DNA from: Planctomycetota bacterium
GTDB lineage: Bacteria > Planctomycetota > UBA1135 > GCA-002748355
DNA: 34,445 nt
Direction of reading: 5' to 3'
Assembly (NCBI GenBank): GCA_020426005.1
Contig: JAGQQW010000028.1
Span: 1-34,445 of the forward strand
Shown: one piece after another, positions 9,074 through 16,792 of the stretch
How the letters are laid out: every line of letters begins with the position of its first letter
Position numbering within the stretch: position 1 is the stretch's first letter
The notes under the pieces: model-generated
What the model was told of the DNA's origin: nothing
The model's database searches: none
The model's input: the letters and a program-made list of their open reading frames with translations, nothing else
Translations under genes and position numbers: made by a program

Positions 9074-9394
9074 CCACGGAGTCTAAGGCTCGCGAACTCG
9101 CTCGACAGCGCGACGAAGTTGCGCGCTTCGATTCGGTAGCCGCCAAGGCGGCGATCGATCCGCGCGAATCGCGGTCGGCGTGATCAAGTCCTGGACATGA
9201 TTCGATACTCGGTCAAGGTTGTCGCTCCATAAATGCTTTGGTTGGCTCAAGCCGTTCCTATCCAGCTCCAGTCGAACGGTCTCCAGGGCTTGCTGGTCAC
9301 GTTCTCGCGTAGTACGGGGCCGAGGAAGGCTTGCACGGCTCGGGAGGTGACCATGCACTGCAAGAGCATGGCGGAGTTTTGAAGCTCCGCAGAC
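9074..9394. other. Intergenic region between divergent sulfatase and HEAT-repeat genes
   Basis: This 321-bp stretch separates two divergent genes and must contain both promoters. It holds repeat copy B (9095-9170). The remainder, about 9171-9394, gives no protein, RNA or hairpin I can support; the short open frames in it have no recognisable content. Confidence 0.6.
9095..9170. repeat. Intergenic repeat, copy B
   Basis: This is the partner of 4684-4759: a gapless 76-bp alignment with about 17 mismatches. It lies 21 bases upstream of the sulfatase start codon, so on the minus strand it sits in that gene's 5' leader. Copy A instead follows the stop codon of a gene on the other strand. The two positions therefore do not suggest one shared regulatory role. 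Confidence 0.6.
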
Positions 9395-12300
9395 GTGAAC
9401 CAGCGAATGTCGAGGCCGAATCCAGCCGTCCTGGGACGAACGTCTGCAGTCCTGCTCACAGCCATGACCCTCTCCGTGCCCCCGCTTGCTGCGCAGGAGG
9501 GGGAGCAGCCGTGGACCTATGAAGGGCTTTCGACGACGGAGTGGAATCGCGAGTTGCGGTCTGCATCGGACATCGAGAGTTGGACCGAAGAGTCAGGCCA
9601 GCACGTCGAGCGTTCGTTGCGTGCATTGTTCGCGCTCGCCGAGGTCGAGCCCGAGGCCAAGGTCATCGCATACGAGGCGCTTACATCCAGCCGATTCCTG
9701 TCCATGTCGATGGCCATCCTCGGCAGAACGGTGGACAAGCGCGCGATCGAAGTGTTGCAGTCGCAGGTTCAACGCCATCCCGAAGCCACGGAGTTCCTGA
9801 TCGCGCTCGGTGGGTTGGGGCGCCGGGCAGTCCCCTCCGTGCTTCGCCTTGCGCGTCAGCGGTCTCTCGCGCGAACGACGGGCCACGAGGAGACACGCGA
9901 TGTCCTGTCTCGCATCGCGTCCGGTCGCGAGGACATCGACGTATACGACGTGATTGGGAACATCGGCGAGGCGGCAACCCCGTTCGTTCTGAAGTTGCTC
10001 GAGCGCGAAGGCGACGTTCGACACGAGGTCGCGTGGCGTTCGATCCGCTCGTTACGAGCGGATGCGGCGGCCGGAATTCCCGCGTTGGTTCTCAGCGCAC
10101 AGCAGGGCCTGGATCCCGAACTCTTCCGGACGTTGTCTCACTGTGGACCCACGGCCACGAGGGTCTATGTCGCGATGCTCGAAGAAGAAGCTCCGTTGCC
10201 AGATGCGATCGAGTGCACGGACGGCTTTCGCTACGACCCGAATGACCGGGAGCTCTGCGCACGGCTCGTTTCCGTCGTGAATGCGGGCAAGCTTCCGCAT
10301 GCGATCCACGCGGCCCGGTTGTTGGCGCGCCCACTCACGACCGACATGCAATCCGATGCTCGATCGAACCTCGCGGCTTCACTGCGCGCGATCGCGCGAT
10401 CACCCGGCAAGCACGGCGCGGCGCTCCGCTCGGCAGTCGTCGATACGCTTTCGATGCTCGCGCCGATCCAAAACTGCGATGTCTTCGGCGAGTTGATCCG
10501 GGATACGGATTGCGCACGCGCGGCGGTTCGCGCGTTGATGCGTGCGGGGCCGAGCGGTATCCCTGCGCTGATCGCTTCGTGGAAAGTTCTTCCGCATGCT
10601 ATGAAGAGCGAAGTCTCGGCGTTCTTCGCTAGATATCCGCTTGCAGCTCACGACGCTGGCCCCGTGCTCTTGAAGGAGCTCGATCAGCGTGGTTACGACC
10701 TGAGCTTGACGAGGGACCTAGCCGCGATTCGGCCCGACCTGTTACAACGCCGGCTTCCGAGCTTGGTGCGCGAGCTCTGCAGGAACGGCGACGTCGACGG
10801 GCGAGCGCGCCACATCGTCGCGAAGTATGCGATGCACGCGTCACCGTTGTTGTCGGACTTGTTGGCGCCAGACCGACGACCGGTCGAAAGCTACCTCGGC
10901 AAGCTCGGTCCGCGAATCTTGCCGGACCTGCGTGAACTCTTGACCAACGCGGATTCGCGACGCTTCGCGATCCTGGTCGCGCACACGATGGGAGAGGATG
11001 CGCGCCCTCTCGGACGGGCTATCGCGGCCTTCATCGACGACCGTGACTATTCTGCCGTCGCGCTGCGTGCACTTGCAGAGATCGACCCGGACCGACTACG
11101 GCGCTTGATCGAGACGCAGCGAGACTCACGCTTGGCGATTGCACGATTGGTTCTGAACCAATCAGGTCGTTCTATGGACCGGTCCCGTGACGCACTCGCT
11201 CTTCGGTTTCCCGGATTGAAGCAATCGTCACTCTTCGAGTTCGACCTCGAACTTTGTGAGCGAATGCAACGCGGCAAGGGTGCCGTTCCAGAGCTCGTTC
11301 GGTTGCTCGATCTCCAGGATCCGAAGCTGCGATGGAGAGTCGTTGCTGCGCTGGGCTACCTGGGAAGTCAGGCCGAAGCTGCGGTTCCGAACCTCGTTCC
11401 GTTGCTGGCCGATCGTGCCAGTGATCTGTGCCACGCGGCGGGCTTCGACAACGTCCATGTACACATGCTGGATGCGGATCGTCGCCATTCGCGTGCCTCG
11501 CTTCGAAAGTCGCAGGCAGAACAGGGGCCATTCTGGGAAGTTCGATGCCAAGCTGCTTGGGCCTTGCTCCAAGCGGGGGATGCGGGACGGCAGGCGCTGG
11601 AGCATGCGCTCGAGACAGGCAACATGCTCGATGACCTCCTGCCGGTTCTCGAGTGCCTCGGTGAAGAGTGTCGTCCACTCACTCCGTGCGTCTTGCGAAT
11701 GCTACGTGCTTCGCGAAACTCCGGTGATGGGGGAGCTCAACGACAGAGTTCACTCCTGCACATCCTCGCAGCCGTTGGTGATCGAGTGACGGACGCTCGC
11801 GAGGCGATGCTCGAGGTCGTGAGCGATCGATCTGTGCGTAATTGGAGTGTTCGGCGTTTGGCCTTCGAGTGCATCGAGTCGACGGCGATTCCCGCCGCGC
11901 GACTCGCGAACGTCGTGGATGTGCTCGTCGATGAACACGACCGCGCCGCGCTCGCGGTCGCACGAAGCTTGATCGCAGCTGCGACCTGTGAATCTGCTGA
12001 TGATCTCGCCGCGTGCCGATCGTGGTTGCGGCTCGCCGATCCACGACTTCGCGCAGCCTGTGCGCACGCGTTATCACGAACACGCAATGCCGACGGGTAC
12101 GAAGTCTTTCACGTCGGGCTGTTCGACGGAGATGTCGACGTGCGGATCGCGTTCCTCGCGGCACTTGCCCACAGCTCCAATCACCTTGTCGACTGTCGTG
12201 AGGATTTGGCGCAGCTCATTCGTGTCGGCTCGACTGCGGAGCGCCGCGCCGCCTTGCGCGCAATGGCACGTGCCGCGAGCTGCGTCGTGACCGAAGCCGT

Positions 12301-12496
12301 GTTACCTCGGCTCGAGGACGAGGATCCCGTGACGCGGTGGCATGCGATTCTCGCGATCGTTTGCGCGGGTGACGAAGCCATTGGCAGCGCAGAAGCTTGG
12401 CTTGCCAACCGTGTTTCCCTCGAGCGTGCGCGCGACGCACGGTCCAAGGAACGCACGCGCTGCACCAGGGTGCTTCTGCAGCGCCTCCGATCGTAG
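9395..12496 (+). CDS. Very large exported HEAT-repeat protein
   Basis: The protein has 1033 residues from the GTG at 9395. An ATG at 9407 is an equally plausible start. A signal peptide (VLLTAMTLSVPPLAAQ) ends near residue 34. The rest is almost wholly alpha-helical, with HEAT-type repeats: paired helices with patterns such as ALGGLGRRAVPSVLRLA, VAALGYLGSQAEAAVPNLV and DEDPVTRWHAILAIVCAGDEA. I see no catalytic motif. Exported HEAT proteins usually act as scaffolds or binding platforms, and some planctomycete versions are linked to membrane-bound c-type haem domains, which are absent here. It converges with the next gene, leaving a 10-base gap. Function unknown; the repeat class is clear. Confidence 0.82.
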   Translation: MNQRMSRPNPAVLGRTSAVLLTAMTLSVPPLAAQEGEQPWTYEGLSTTEWNRELRSASDIESWTEESGQHVERSLRALFALAEVEPEAKVIAYEALTSSRFLSMSMAILGRTVDKRAIEVLQSQVQRHPEATEFLIALGGLGRRAVPSVLRLARQRSLARTTGHEETRDVLSRIASGREDIDVYDVIGNIGEAATPFVLKLLEREGDVRHEVAWRSIRSLRADAAAGIPALVLSAQQGLDPELFRTLSHCGPTATRVYVAMLEEEAPLPDAIECTDGFRYDPNDRELCARLVSVVNAGKLPHAIHAARLLARPLTTDMQSDARSNLAASLRAIARSPGKHGAALRSAVVDTLSMLAPIQNCDVFGELIRDTDCARAAVRALMRAGPSGIPALIASWKVLPHAMKSEVSAFFARYPLAAHDAGPVLLKELDQRGYDLSLTRDLAAIRPDLLQRRLPSLVRELCRNGDVDGRARHIVAKYAMHASPLLSDLLAPDRRPVESYLGKLGPRILPDLRELLTNADSRRFAILVAHTMGEDARPLGRAIAAFIDDRDYSAVALRALAEIDPDRLRRLIETQRDSRLAIARLVLNQSGRSMDRSRDALALRFPGLKQSSLFEFDLELCERMQRGKGAVPELVRLLDLQDPKLRWRVVAALGYLGSQAEAAVPNLVPLLADRASDLCHAAGFDNVHVHMLDADRRHSRASLRKSQAEQGPFWEVRCQAAWALLQAGDAGRQALEHALETGNMLDDLLPVLECLGEECRPLTPCVLRMLRASRNSGDGGAQRQSSLLHILAAVGDRVTDAREAMLEVVSDRSVRNWSVRRLAFECIESTAIPAARLANVVDVLVDEHDRAALAVARSLIAAATCESADDLAACRSWLRLADPRLRAACAHALSRTRNADGYEVFHVGLFDGDVDVRIAFLAALAHSSNHLVDCREDLAQLIRVGSTAERRAALRAMARAASCVVTEAVLPRLEDEDPVTRWHAILAIVCAGDEAIGSAEAWLANRVSLERARDARSKERTRCTRVLLQRLRS

Positions 12497-12506
12497 CGCG
12501 CACGCC

Positions 12507-13601
12507 TCAGCTCCGGAACATCATCACGAGGCCGTTGTTGTACGTGTTCATGATCGCGGTCACCGAGTCCGGGTCCGCCGCGCTCGTCTTCATGCGGATG
12601 ATGCCGAGATTCGTGATGGCGGCGCCGCCGCCGATGCCGTTCTCGAGACCGCGGCTCGTGATGATGCCGGGTCCGTTGGCCGCCGCGTCGATGAAGATCA
12701 TCTGCGAAAGGAAGGACACGCGGTGCAGCTTGGAGTCGTTCGGCAGTGGGAAGGTGAGCGTGAGGTCGCCGGCTGCGTTCGTGGCCCCGGCAATCATGAG
12801 GAGCGGGTCGTTGACGAGGTTGCAGCTCGTGCCTGGGATCGTGGCGTTGATCTTCGTAGCGCCGATCGAGAGGATGCCCGGAATCGTCGGCAAGAAGCTG
12901 CGTCCGATGAACGACGCGTTCGTGCTTCCGACGAAGAGCTGGTTCGTCGGGACATCGTGCTCGACGACTTTGCCGGCGTTGTTCTTGCAGCCCGCATAAC
13001 TGCCGTTTTGCAACGACCAACCGTAGCCCCGGACTGCGGAGCTGCTGACGAAGTCGAACGGGTAGCCGCCCGAGTAGGCATAGCAACGTGTCTCGACCGA
13101 GAGGGACTTGCTCGCGCTACCGGACAGCAGGAAGAACGATGCGCTGTCGAACGGGAAGTCGATGTCGAAGATCTTCAACTCATCGGGGGTCGTGCCCGAC
13201 GTCGGGTAGCTGATCTTCTTTCGAGTAAATACCGTCTTGACGCTAGCCATGTCGAAGTTGCCGTCGAAGGTCCCGGCCGGAGTTTGGCTCGTCACGCCCT
13301 TCGGTGCGTCGCCCATGCGGATCATGACTTCGACCGTGCCACCCGCTCGGTTCAAGTAGGTCGTCTGGTTCGAAGGACGGTACGCGAGGCCACGCGTGAG
13401 CGTCACGCTCGTCGACGTGAAGGTCCAACCATCGTGGATTTGCATGTAGCGCATCGGCGATGTGGCGTACGGCCAGACGTTGTTGGAGTTGACCTGCCCG
13501 AGGGCGTAGCTCGGCGAGTAGGTCACGGTCTGCGCCGTGAGAGCTCCAGTGACGAAGAGGGCAGCTGAAGTCGCTGCGATCGAGAATCGAGAGTGGCGCA
13601 T
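12507..13601 (-). CDS. Exported beta-rich protein of unknown function with shared C-terminal module
   Basis: The start at 13601 is supported by GGAGG about 5 bases upstream. A longer reading frame to 14063 has no support. The protein has 364 residues with a signal peptide (ATSAALFVTGALTAQ, residues 10-24). Residues 28-235 are rich in Tyr, Ser, Thr and short strands. The region around residues 240-325 matches the module seen in the beta-helix protein, the multicopper oxidase and the lectin-like protein: a glycine-rich turn, then LTFPLPND, then a Leu-Ser-Gln. Three cysteines (173, 205, 260) could make a disulfide. I do not recognise a named family. It is probably secreted or surface-bound. It is divergent from the aspartyl protease at 13777, with 175 bp between the starts. 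Confidence 0.78.
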   Translation of the reverse strand: MRHSRFSIAATSAALFVTGALTAQTVTYSPSYALGQVNSNNVWPYATSPMRYMQIHDGWTFTSTSVTLTRGLAYRPSNQTTYLNRAGGTVEVMIRMGDAPKGVTSQTPAGTFDGNFDMASVKTVFTRKKISYPTSGTTPDELKIFDIDFPFDSASFFLLSGSASKSLSVETRCYAYSGGYPFDFVSSSAVRGYGWSLQNGSYAGCKNNAGKVVEHDVPTNQLFVGSTNASFIGRSFLPTIPGILSIGATKINATIPGTSCNLVNDPLLMIAGATNAAGDLTLTFPLPNDSKLHRVSFLSQMIFIDAAANGPGIITSRGLENGIGGGAAITNLGIIRMKTSAADPDSVTAIMNTYNNGLVMMFRS

Positions 13602-13776
13602 GTGCCTCCAATGGCAATCGGAAAGAAGGGACACAGAGCGTACAGGGTCCAGGGCCTCCTCGCAGGTGGGTCGCAGGGTCCAGCGCGAATTCGGCGTCGC
13701 GCTAAGATCATGGCTGCGGCTGCGCCGTGCGACGCAGCGGGAACCGCGATCCACCTGGCCACGCGCCATACGTTTC

Positions 13777-14685
13777 ATGCCTCCAGGTCTCCGATCCCGA
13801 ATTCTCGCTCTCCTGCTCGTGCCGTGCTTCACCTCGCTCGTTGCCTGCGCATTCGATGCCAACGCATCGCCGCGCGCGACGATCCTGGATGCTGCGGGCG
13901 TCGCTCTCGTGACGTGGAACGACAACCTGTGCATCGCGCACGTCCATCTCGATGGGCATGGGCCATACAGGTTTCTGCTCGATACCGGCGCCTCTGCGAC
14001 GTTCGTCACGCCGGCTTGCGCGCAGGTCGCCCGACTGGAGCTCACGGCGGGGAAGCTGCACATCGACGCTGCCGGTGCGAGCCGTACGCGTCCAGTAGAG
14101 CAGGCCGTCGTCTCCGAGCTCCGGCTCGGCGGTTCGCGCTTCCAGAACGTGCCGGTCGTCGTGGTCGAGATGGAGGATGCGAGGGGGCTGGATGGTGTGC
14201 TCGGGTTTCCCGTGTTCGCCGACGTGTTGTTGACTCTCGATGGTCCTGGGCGGCGCCTCGTGCTGGAGCATGGTCGCCTACCACGACCGAACGGTGCAGA
14301 TGTCCTCGCACTCGAGAAGGGGCGACTGGAACACGAGTGTCCGCGCGTTCGAGGTCACGTCGGTGGACAGCCGGCGGTCTTCTTGATCGACAGTGGCTTC
14401 GATGGGTTCGCGTGGATGGAGAGCAGCTTTCCGCGACGGTACGGTCTCGCGTTCGAACCGGATCCTGACGGCGAGGGCACCGTGTCGACCGAGGGCGGCC
14501 GCCGGGACGTGGTGCACGGACGATTGCGAGAACGCATCACGATCGGGTCGCTCACGGTGGTGGACGTGCCCGTGATCGCAGGTCGCGGCGCGACGTGGCT
14601 GCTCGGCGGTGCCTTCCTGAAAGACTACGTCACGACGTTCGACCAGGCGTCGCGTGCCGTGCGCTTTCGGCGTACATCGAACTGA
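13777..14685 (+). CDS. Retropepsin-like aspartyl protease, probable lipoprotein
   Basis: The start at 13777 puts a signal peptide at residues 6-23, followed by a good lipobox, SLVAC, with Cys24 as the lipidated residue (302 residues in all). The first active-site motif is FLLDTGASATFV (Asp69-Thr-Gly71). The second is FLIDSGFDGF (Asp205-Ser-Gly207). DGVLGFPVF (around residues 139-147) and WLLGGAFLKDY near the C-terminus are the hydrophobic-Gly motifs that follow each half in this clan. The layout matches the gene at 2558-3553, but the sequences are well diverged. It should be a periplasmic or outer-membrane-facing peptidase. Substrate unknown. Confidence 0.83.
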   Translation: MPPGLRSRILALLLVPCFTSLVACAFDANASPRATILDAAGVALVTWNDNLCIAHVHLDGHGPYRFLLDTGASATFVTPACAQVARLELTAGKLHIDAAGASRTRPVEQAVVSELRLGGSRFQNVPVVVVEMEDARGLDGVLGFPVFADVLLTLDGPGRRLVLEHGRLPRPNGADVLALEKGRLEHECPRVRGHVGGQPAVFLIDSGFDGFAWMESSFPRRYGLAFEPDPDGEGTVSTEGGRRDVVHGRLRERITIGSLTVVDVPVIAGRGATWLLGGAFLKDYVTTFDQASRAVRFRRTSN

Positions 14686-14751
14686 CGAGATCTCGTAAGC
14701 TGACGTCGTTCGACGGACATCGTCCCTCGGAACGAACCTCGTTTCCGAATC

Positions 14752-14993
14752 CGCGCGCACGCGACAAGACCGATTACGTGCCGCGTGTCCGCCAGCCGAC
14801 GTTGATGCTCAATGGTGAGTTCGACTTCTTCTTCCCCGTCGAGACCTCGCAGAAGCCGATGTTCGAACTCCTCGGCACGCCTGCGGAACACAAGCGATAC
14901 GAGGTCTACCCCGGCGCGCATACGATTCCGCGTAGCGAGGCGACGGCGCAGATGCTCGGCTGGCTCGACACGTACCTGGGCAAGGTCGAGTGA
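14752..14993 (+). pseudogene. C-terminal remnant of an alpha/beta hydrolase (dienelactone/prolyl-oligopeptidase-like)
   Basis: About 80 residues starting near RDKTDYVPRVRQPTLMLNG match the tail of a hydrolase often fused to serine/threonine kinases. The catalytic Asp (GEFDFFFPVETS) and His (YPGAHTIPR) of the triad are both present. The nucleophile elbow and the whole N-terminal two thirds are missing: the fragment begins 66 bases after the aspartyl protease stop with no credible start codon or ribosome-binding site. A short expressed peptide cannot be ruled out, but a decayed or deleted gene is the simpler reading. It keeps an intact stop (LGWLDTYLGKVE). Confidence 0.72.
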
Positions 14994-15017
14994 GGCGTGG
15001 ATCGTCAGAGTGTTTTC

Positions 15018-15527
15018 TCAGTCGGGAGACCCGGCGGTATCCACCTGGTGCGCTTGCCAGTATCGGAACGACTGGAAGGCCATCGCGCCGATCACGATCA
15101 AGGTCAGGAAATACCACACCGTGCGTCCGGCCGACAGCAAGCCGATCACCTGGGACGAACGCCCGAGGTAGATCAGTGCGCACAGGGCCGCGAGCGCCGA
15201 CGCGGCGAGCGGCAGGATGGCTGCAGTCCGGCGTGGAATCGTGAAGAAGCCCTGGCTGACGATCACGGGAATCGCCGCAGTCACCAACGCGCACACGAAG
15301 ACGAGGATGCCCTCGGCGAAACTGAAGCCGTTCCAGCTCATGCCCGCGTCGAAGCCGCCGGGCATGCTGAGCTTGCCAGCAGCGTTGCTCATGGACACGG
15401 AAAACCAGGGCAAGAAGCAGCAGAGCGCCGACGCGCCGCCAAGCACGCTGACGAGCTTCTCCCGCTGCGTCATCGCTCGTGGTGTGGGCTTCTGCTCACT
15501 CGAATCGCGACTCTCGAACTCTGCCAT
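15018..15527 (-). CDS. Four-segment membrane protein of unknown function
   Basis: The protein has 169 residues. Its start at 15527 is supported by GGAGA about 9 bases upstream. A hydrophilic N-terminus (residues 1-24) is followed by about four transmembrane segments: VLGGASALCCFLPWFSVSM, FAEGILVFVCALVTAAIPVI, ILPLAASALAALCALIYLG and FLTLIVIGAMAFQSF. The Cys-Cys-Phe-Leu-Pro-Trp stretch at the first segment is reminiscent of small planctomycete membrane proteins, but I cannot name a family. It lies 72 bases downstream of the lectin-like gene on the same strand. Confidence 0.72.
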   Translation of the reverse strand: MAEFESRDSSEQKPTPRAMTQREKLVSVLGGASALCCFLPWFSVSMSNAAGKLSMPGGFDAGMSWNGFSFAEGILVFVCALVTAAIPVIVSQGFFTIPRRTAAILPLAASALAALCALIYLGRSSQVIGLLSAGRTVWYFLTLIVIGAMAFQSFRYWQAHQVDTAGSPD

Positions 15528-15599
15528 TTGGGCGTCTCCAGTTGCATGGACTACACCCCGTTCTACGACGGACGGACTCGAGACGCGAATGCGGATGGG

Positions 15600-16637
15600 T
15601 CAGTTCGGCACGAAGCGAACCCAGTCGAAGCTCGCCTGCACCGAGTTCGGCGAGGTCCACGAGAACACGTTCAGCCCGACCTGCAGCGTTGCCGGCAAGT
15701 CCGGTCGATGGTTGCTGCGGAGGAGTCGCCACGCGGTCGCGTTCGGTTCTCGAACGTAGAAGTCGACGAAGGCGCCATGCCGCACGGCGCGGATGTCGGC
15801 GCGTGCCGCCTGCAGCGGAGTCAGGCGAAGCGTGCTGTTCGAGTCGACGGTCGTCTTGTCCTCGACGGTGATCGGCACCTGACTCGTGCCGCCGCCGACG
15901 GCGATGTGGAGCCAGTTCCGGCGCCCCGGCTGGGATCCCGGATCGCGAATCGTGATCCCGCCCATGCGGTAGCTGATCGGCGGCGGGAGCGTCGGCTGCG
16001 CCGGGTCGTAACTTCTCACGCGCACGCTGAGGTCGAAGTCGCCGGATACGAGTTTGTAGAGCATCGGGCCTTCGCCATCGGCGTACCACGTGACCGGCGG
16101 ACCACTCTGCGTCGGACGCATGTGCAGCTCCCCGCCGGACACACTCGCGGAGACGAGGTGTGGATTGTGGATGCGCCAGCTCGGGTCGAGGGTCGTTCCG
16201 TTGAACTCGTCACCCTTCGCGGCAAGCGTCACGATGCTGGATTCGATCGCGTTCGATTTGGCGAAGGCGAACGGTGTCGTGCGCAGATCGATCGTGATCG
16301 CCTGACTCGCGAGCGGGATCAGTGGCACCGAGACCGGGACGACGAAGGGCGCGACGACGCTCCCGCTCGCATCGGCGACGAGTGGCGGGAAGTAGAAGAC
16401 CGGCTCGCGCACGTCGAGGCACAGCGAGATCGGAGACGGAAAGCACGTGCCACTCCCGAGGCCCGACGCCGTGAAGCCGAACAAGACGACGGCGTTGGGG
16501 CTCGCCGCGTCGAGCGCGAAGTGCGCGACGTTGCCGCGGACGAGTTGGGTTCGCGTGTGGATCTGCGCGCTGGCCGTGGTCGCCGCGACGAGCAGGGCAG
16601 CGGCGGACAAGAGGGTCGTTCGACGTCGTGTGTTCAT
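15600..16637 (-). CDS. Exported lectin-like protein (shared module plus concanavalin A-like domain)
   Basis: The start at 16637 has GGAGAAG about 7 bases upstream and gives a signal peptide (residues 8-24, TASA-Q). The protein has 345 residues. Residues 32-135 carry the shared exported module: VVLFGF, then LCLDV, VADASGSVVAPFVVPV, and a final Ser-Gln and Ser-Asn. Residues 143-345 look like a concanavalin A-like/DUF1349-type beta sandwich, starting at DEFNGTTLDPSWRI and continuing with FDLSVRVRSYDP, YRMGGITIRD and VDFYVRE. Such domains bind or cut carbohydrate. No catalytic residues are obvious, so binding is the safer reading. It is probably secreted or surface-exposed. Confidence 0.78.
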   Translation of the reverse strand: MNTRRRTTLLSAAALLVAATTASAQIHTRTQLVRGNVAHFALDAASPNAVVLFGFTASGLGSGTCFPSPISLCLDVREPVFYFPPLVADASGSVVAPFVVPVSVPLIPLASQAITIDLRTTPFAFAKSNAIESSIVTLAAKGDEFNGTTLDPSWRIHNPHLVSASVSGGELHMRPTQSGPPVTWYADGEGPMLYKLVSGDFDLSVRVRSYDPAQPTLPPPISYRMGGITIRDPGSQPGRRNWLHIAVGGGTSQVPITVEDKTTVDSNSTLRLTPLQAARADIRAVRHGAFVDFYVREPNATAWRLLRSNHRPDLPATLQVGLNVFSWTSPNSVQASFDWVRFVPN

Positions 16638-16692
16638 GCTGTGCTTCTCCGGACCTACGTTGGAGCGTCGTGCCGCACGAGAAGCGCACGGG

Positions 16693-16709
16693 CGAAATCG
16701 ACAATTTCG
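16693..16709. promoter_or_regulatory. AT-rich inverted repeat upstream of the lectin-like gene
   Basis: CGAAAT and ATTTCG flank a 5-base loop, 55 bases from the start codon of the gene at 15600-16637. It is conspicuously AT-rich against GC-rich surroundings. It could be a regulator site; no known regulator matches. Confidence 0.3.
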
Positions 16710-16792
16710 GGTTCGCCGGTCCTGCATGGCGTGCTCGACGTGAGCAACACGTTGCAGTGGTCGGCCGGCTACGGCGATGATACGTGCCGTCG

